64,000 bases of DNA from Panacagrimonas sp963975245 (GTDB lineage: Bacteria > Pseudomonadota > Gammaproteobacteria > Nevskiales > Nevskiaceae): assembly GCA_963975245.1 (NCBI GenBank), contig CAXBFJ010000012.1, positions 40,636 through 104,635 of the forward strand, written 5' to 3'. Under the pieces are notes generated by a model. It had not been told where the DNA came from, did no database searches, and worked only from the letters and a program-made list of their open reading frames with translations. Shown piece by piece: positions 60,937-64,000 of this stretch. The translations under genes were made by a program, and so were the position numbers. The number at the start of each line of letters is the position of its first letter. The stretch's first letter is position 1.

Positions 60937-62274
60937 ATGGAAACCGCAACGCTATTTGATTTCCGAACCGGCCGTCAGAGCCGTAAGATATACGCTGACG
61001 ACGATATCTACCGCCTTGAGCAGGAGCGGATATTCGGTCGCTGTTGGTTGTTTCTCGCGCATGATTCACAGATCGCAAATCCTGGCGACTTTGTCCGCAC
61101 CTTCATGGGAGAAGATGAGGTGCTGGTTGTTCGGCAAAAAGATCGCTCCGTACGAGCTTTCTTAAATACTTGCACGCACCGAGGCAATAGACTTTGCCGG
61201 GCAGATCGGGGCAATGCACGTGCATTCACCTGCAACTATCACGGCTGGTCTTTTACCGCTGATGGAGATCTCGCGGCAGTCCCGCTTGAAAAGGAAGCCT
61301 ATTTCGGAGAAATAGATCGTTCGCAACATGGCCTAGTTCCGGTGGCGCAAGTGCAGAGCTATAACGGCTTGTTCTTTGGCAACTTTGACGCCAACGCGCC
61401 ATCTCTTTCGGAATACCTAGGCGATCTTAAATGGTACTTGGATGTCTGGCTGGACGCCATGCCCGGAGGAACCTCGCTGGTTGGTGAGGCACAGAAAATC
61501 GACTTTCCGACTAATTGGAAATTGCCGGTGGAGAATGTCTGTGGTGATGGTTATCACTTGGGTTGGGCGCATCACGCTGCAATGCAAGCCGTGCAGACGA
61601 TGGATCTTGCGGGCCTTAGGGCGGGAAATGCCGATGCTTCTGGTCTCGACATGGGCATGTCGGTTGCGGGCCTGAACGGGCATATGGTGCTGGCTGCCTT
61701 GGATGGACAGTCCGGCTATGCGTTCTATCCGAATCCGAAACCTTTTGTGGAATATCTAGAGGCCAACCGAGCAAAGGTGGAAGAACGTTTGGGAGCCGTT
61801 CGAGCACGGAAGCTGTGGGGCTCTCAGCTCAACATCACCATCTTTCCCAATCTGCAATTATTGCCAGGGCTGAACTGGTTTCGCGTCTATCACCCCAAAG
61901 GTCCTGAAAAGGTTGAGCAGTGGACCTGGGCAATGACCGAAAATGATATGCCCGAATCCATCAAAGAGATGATTCTTGATAATCAATGTCTGACCTTTGG
62001 TCCCGCCGGCCTGTTTGACAACGACGATGGCGACAATCTCACTGCGTGCACTGAGCAGTCGCGCGGCTGGCGCACTTCGCAGATGGATCTCTATACCAAC
62101 ATGGCTGTCGGGCACTCGTCACCGCGCGAGGGGTTCCCTGGCGATATTGCCACCGGGTTGGTGAGCGAACACAACCAGCGCTATTTCTATCGGCGTTGGC
62201 AGGAAATGACTGGCGCCGCGTCTTGGAAGGAGGTTCCCAGCTACAACCTCAACCGCCTAGACGAGGAGGTCTGA
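60937..62274 (+). CDS. aromatic-ring-hydroxylating dioxygenase alpha subunit (toluene/biphenyl/PAH-type group)
   Basis: The 445-residue alpha subunit has Rieske site CTHRG (79-81) and CNYHGW (99-102), and iron site VENVCGDGYHLGWAHH with Asp204, His207 and His212; FDNDDGDNLTA holds the acidic ligand. It is similar in layout to the chain at 26842 and to NahAc, with Cys202 where those have Ala. ATG 60937 follows GGAGATATAG; an in-frame extension further upstream has no homology. A 227-base gap before it probably holds its own promoter. Confidence 0.9.
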   Translation: METATLFDFRTGRQSRKIYADDDIYRLEQERIFGRCWLFLAHDSQIANPGDFVRTFMGEDEVLVVRQKDRSVRAFLNTCTHRGNRLCRADRGNARAFTCNYHGWSFTADGDLAAVPLEKEAYFGEIDRSQHGLVPVAQVQSYNGLFFGNFDANAPSLSEYLGDLKWYLDVWLDAMPGGTSLVGEAQKIDFPTNWKLPVENVCGDGYHLGWAHHAAMQAVQTMDLAGLRAGNADASGLDMGMSVAGLNGHMVLAALDGQSGYAFYPNPKPFVEYLEANRAKVEERLGAVRARKLWGSQLNITIFPNLQLLPGLNWFRVYHPKGPEKVEQWTWAMTENDMPESIKEMILDNQCLTFGPAGLFDNDDGDNLTACTEQSRGWRTSQMDLYTNMAVGHSSPREGFPGDIATGLVSEHNQRYFYRRWQEMTGAASWKEVPSYNLNRLDEEV

Positions 62275-62276
62275 AC

Positions 62277-62801
62277 ATGGACATGAATCAGGAATTGCAA
62301 GAGCTGCTCGACGGACGCGCATTGGAACAATCCCTCTATCGTGAAGCGCGCCTTTTGGATGCGGAACGTTATACCGAATGGCTTGATCAGACTACCGAAG
62401 ATATTATTTATCGGATGGCGCTAAGCAGCCGTCGTTTCCGCAAAGATCGGTCAGCGCCCCTTAGTCAGGGTGCTGGCTACATTTTTAACGACACGCGCGA
62501 ACGATTGGCTTTAAGAATCAATCGTCTGCAATCGGGTTACGTTTGGGCAGAGGACCCGCCTAATTTTGTCCGCCGGGTTGTTAGCAACGTGGCGATTGAG
62601 GATAGTAGCCAACAATTGGAAAAGACGGTGTATTCGGTAATAGTGATTCACCGAAGCCGGATTGACAGTGAACGACGTTTTCTCATTGCGGGTCGGCAGG
62701 ACCTTTGGCGCAAGGTCGACGGAGAATGGCGTCTAGCAAAACGCGAAATTACCCTAGACCACAGCACCGTACCGGACACCAATCTGAATGTGTTTTTCTG
62801 A
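62277..62801 (+). CDS. aromatic-ring-hydroxylating dioxygenase beta subunit
   Basis: This 174-residue RHD beta subunit shows SLYREARLLDAERYTEWLDQ, RLALRINRLQSGYVWAEDPP, RFLIAGRQDLWRK and the ending TNLNVFF, of the same type as the beta subunit at 26314. ATG 62277 lies two bases after the alpha stop, with GAGGAGGT upstream as a strong ribosome-binding site. Confidence 0.9.
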   Translation: MDMNQELQELLDGRALEQSLYREARLLDAERYTEWLDQTTEDIIYRMALSSRRFRKDRSAPLSQGAGYIFNDTRERLALRINRLQSGYVWAEDPPNFVRRVVSNVAIEDSSQQLEKTVYSVIVIHRSRIDSERRFLIAGRQDLWRKVDGEWRLAKREITLDHSTVPDTNLNVFF

Positions 62802-62826
62802 ATTTGATGCCCGATTAGTTCTACCG

Positions 62827-63372
62827 ATGCGCCTCGTTCGCGCCTGGCTGCTTGTCACCGCACTGGCGTTGGGCTTGACGGCGTGCACTACGACAAATCG
62901 AGCGGATTCAAACGCTGAAGGGGAATGGCGAAGAGCTGAGGGTGGATTTCATGCCAAATTGATTGTTACTGACCAATATGAAGCGCTTACCAGAGATTGG
63001 GACGTTAGAGCTGAAGAGGGAAAGTATCCCGACGCTTCCTCTATCGATCATGTCCTGAAAGGCCAGCCGGTTCATATCGTATTACTCTTCACTAACTGTC
63101 TTGTTGGGAAGGATGGCATCTGTGACATGTCGGTCGATTTTTTGGTCATGAAGCCAGATGGTACAGAATATGGATCCCACAACGACCGCAAATTGTGGCG
63201 GGGAAAGCCACTAATTAAAAATCTGGTCTATCTAGGGCGCCCGTATTTGATTTTCCAAGCTGATCCGCATGATCCGGAAGGCACATACGAGGTATTAGCG
63301 ACTATTCGCAATTCGGATTCTACTTTGTCGGTAGTCCACAGGAGGGCCTTGTCTGTAACCACGGAACAGTAA
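62827..63372 (+). CDS. putative lipoprotein of unknown function
   Basis: The 181-residue product has a short basic start, a hydrophobic core and a lipobox LTAC, so Cys20 should be lipidated and the protein membrane-anchored. ATG 62827 is used because it begins the signal; an upstream in-frame ATG at 62788 overlaps the beta gene. The mature part looks like a small beta-rich domain (HIVLLFTNCLVGKDGICDM) that I cannot assign. It marks the end of the catabolic run. Confidence 0.7.
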   Translation: MRLVRAWLLVTALALGLTACTTTNRADSNAEGEWRRAEGGFHAKLIVTDQYEALTRDWDVRAEEGKYPDASSIDHVLKGQPVHIVLLFTNCLVGKDGICDMSVDFLVMKPDGTEYGSHNDRKLWRGKPLIKNLVYLGRPYLIFQADPHDPEGTYEVLATIRNSDSTLSVVHRRALSVTTEQ

Positions 63373-63499
63373 CCTGTAATTTGTGGGCGCATTTAAGGTT
63401 GTGGCTCTCCTGAGCCGATGGTCTTGCAGTTGAGAAGTTGGACAGACTTTTAACAGCTCGGTTGGCCACAGTCGTATGTACAAGGTAAGACCATCTAAT

Positions 63500-64000
63500 T
63501 TATGTGTCACGCCGGCGAGCAAGCTTTATACCCTTGGCCATCCTAGCCATCGCGCTACGACCGGCATTCAAATTCTCGCTATAGCGAACAATCATTCGTT
63601 CAGATTTCCACCTGCCTTGGCGCATGATCTCGGCTGCACTGTAGTTATGAGCAATCAAATCCTGCGTTGCACCAACGCGCGTGCTGTGCCCAGAAACCTG
63701 TTCGGCATCTAAACCTGCGGCAACCGCTCGGGCTTTGAAAATTCGAGCCACATCGCGGTCAGACAATGCGTTGTCATAAGTTTCACGGTTATGAGCACAG
63801 GACCGAAAAATTGGGCCATCGGCAATATTGGCTTCCATCATCCAGCTACGAAGCAATACCACAGTGCTGGGCGTTAAGTACTGAAGAACGCCTGCTCCTT
63901 CTTGATCAGTCTTGCTGTGAGCCAGGAACATTCGGCCTGATCCGTCCTGTTGCTGCGCGTTGAAAACTGACCAGTATTTCGAGGTTTTGCTCACTGAAAA
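63500..64000 (-). CDS. tyrosine recombinase / phage-type integrase (N-terminus beyond window edge)
   Basis: The frame is open from the stop at 63500 to the window edge, so only the C-terminal catalytic domain is visible. It contains LAHSKTDQEGAG, SGHSTRVGATQDL (the His-x-x-Arg box), QGRWKSERM and the nucleophile tyrosine in MIVRYSEN. Such recombinases move integrative elements or islands. An internal GTG at 63992-63994 could be read as a start, but the frame continues upstream, so the gene is called truncated. Its place next to the last catabolic genes suggests the block is, or was, part of a mobile island. Confidence 0.85.
   Translation of the reverse strand, partial: FSVSKTSKYWSVFNAQQQDGSGRMFLAHSKTDQEGAGVLQYLTPSTVVLLRSWMMEANIADGPIFRSCAHNRETYDNALSDRDVARIFKARAVAAGLDAEQVSGHSTRVGATQDLIAHNYSAAEIMRQGRWKSERMIVRYSENLNAGRSAMARMAKGIKLARRRDT

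Noticed and set aside
63418..63495. GATGGTCTT ... AAGACCATC inverted repeat beside the recombinase gene as attachment site
   Set aside because: Nine-base arms 60 bases apart can occur by chance, and no matching second site is visible in the window.
1..64000. CRISPR array, tRNA or rRNA genes
   Set aside because: No regularly spaced repeats and no cloverleaf or rRNA-like segments were seen.

Overview
The window is a dense catabolic gene block from a Gram-negative bacterium, most probably a gamma- or betaproteobacterium. Outer-membrane FadL/TodX-type channels, a lipoprotein, Shine-Dalgarno sites and ATGA-type gene overlaps support this, but nothing seen fixes the genus. Nearly every gene belongs to a family used to break down polycyclic or alkylated aromatic hydrocarbons, or alicyclic acids. 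No rRNA, tRNA, CRISPR array or complete insertion sequence was seen. All family assignments come from remembered sequence features; no searches were run.

Layout. 1-840 (-): truncated NahE-type hydratase-aldolase. 1090-12635 (+): a tightly overlapped operon with a Tat-exported protein, a vanillyl-alcohol-oxidase-type flavoprotein and its cytochrome c, an aldehyde dehydrogenase, a UbiD/UbiX/subunit-D hydroxyaryl acid decarboxylase, a second degenerate flavoprotein and an MFS transporter, followed by a CoA-transferase and an acyl-CoA dehydrogenase. 13021-13696: broken hydrolase. 14068-18719: FadL channel, XylA-like reductase and a divergent AlkB/XylM-like hydroxylase. 18963-29151 (-): outer-membrane protein, ring-hydroxylating dioxygenase (RHD) alpha/beta pair, 3-hydroxyacyl-CoA dehydrogenase, hotdog hydratase, acyl-CoA dehydrogenase, CoA-transferase, BadH and BadI.

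29594-39931 (+): a sigma-54-type promoter, three tandem XylM-like hydroxylases, a BenAB/XylXY-like pair, XylB-, XylT-, XylE- and XylF-like genes, and a FadL channel. This is a rearranged TOL-like pathway. 40033-42259 (-): sulfotransferase and flavin monooxygenase. 42969-62801 (+): NahX-like protein, acetaldehyde dehydrogenase, hydroxy-oxovalerate aldolase, five more RHD pairs, aldehyde dehydrogenase, NahC, NahD, GMC oxidoreductase, BenD/XylL-like SDR, TphB/PdxA-like dehydrogenase and a PanE-like reductase. 62827-64000: a lipoprotein and, on the minus strand, a truncated tyrosine recombinase, suggesting a genomic island edge.

How the genes fit together (inference). Methyl groups on an arene would be oxidised by the XylM-like enzymes with the XylA-like reductase, then by the XylB-like and aldehyde dehydrogenases. 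Fused rings would be attacked by the NahAc-like dioxygenase and opened by NahC, NahD and NahE. Salicylate- or benzoate-like acids would be handled by NagGH- and BenAB-like oxygenases and catechol by the XylE-XylF-aldolase route. The BadH/BadI block would cleave an alicyclic acyl-CoA ring. Seven dioxygenase pairs are present without their own ferredoxin and reductase genes, and no transcriptional regulator was recognised.
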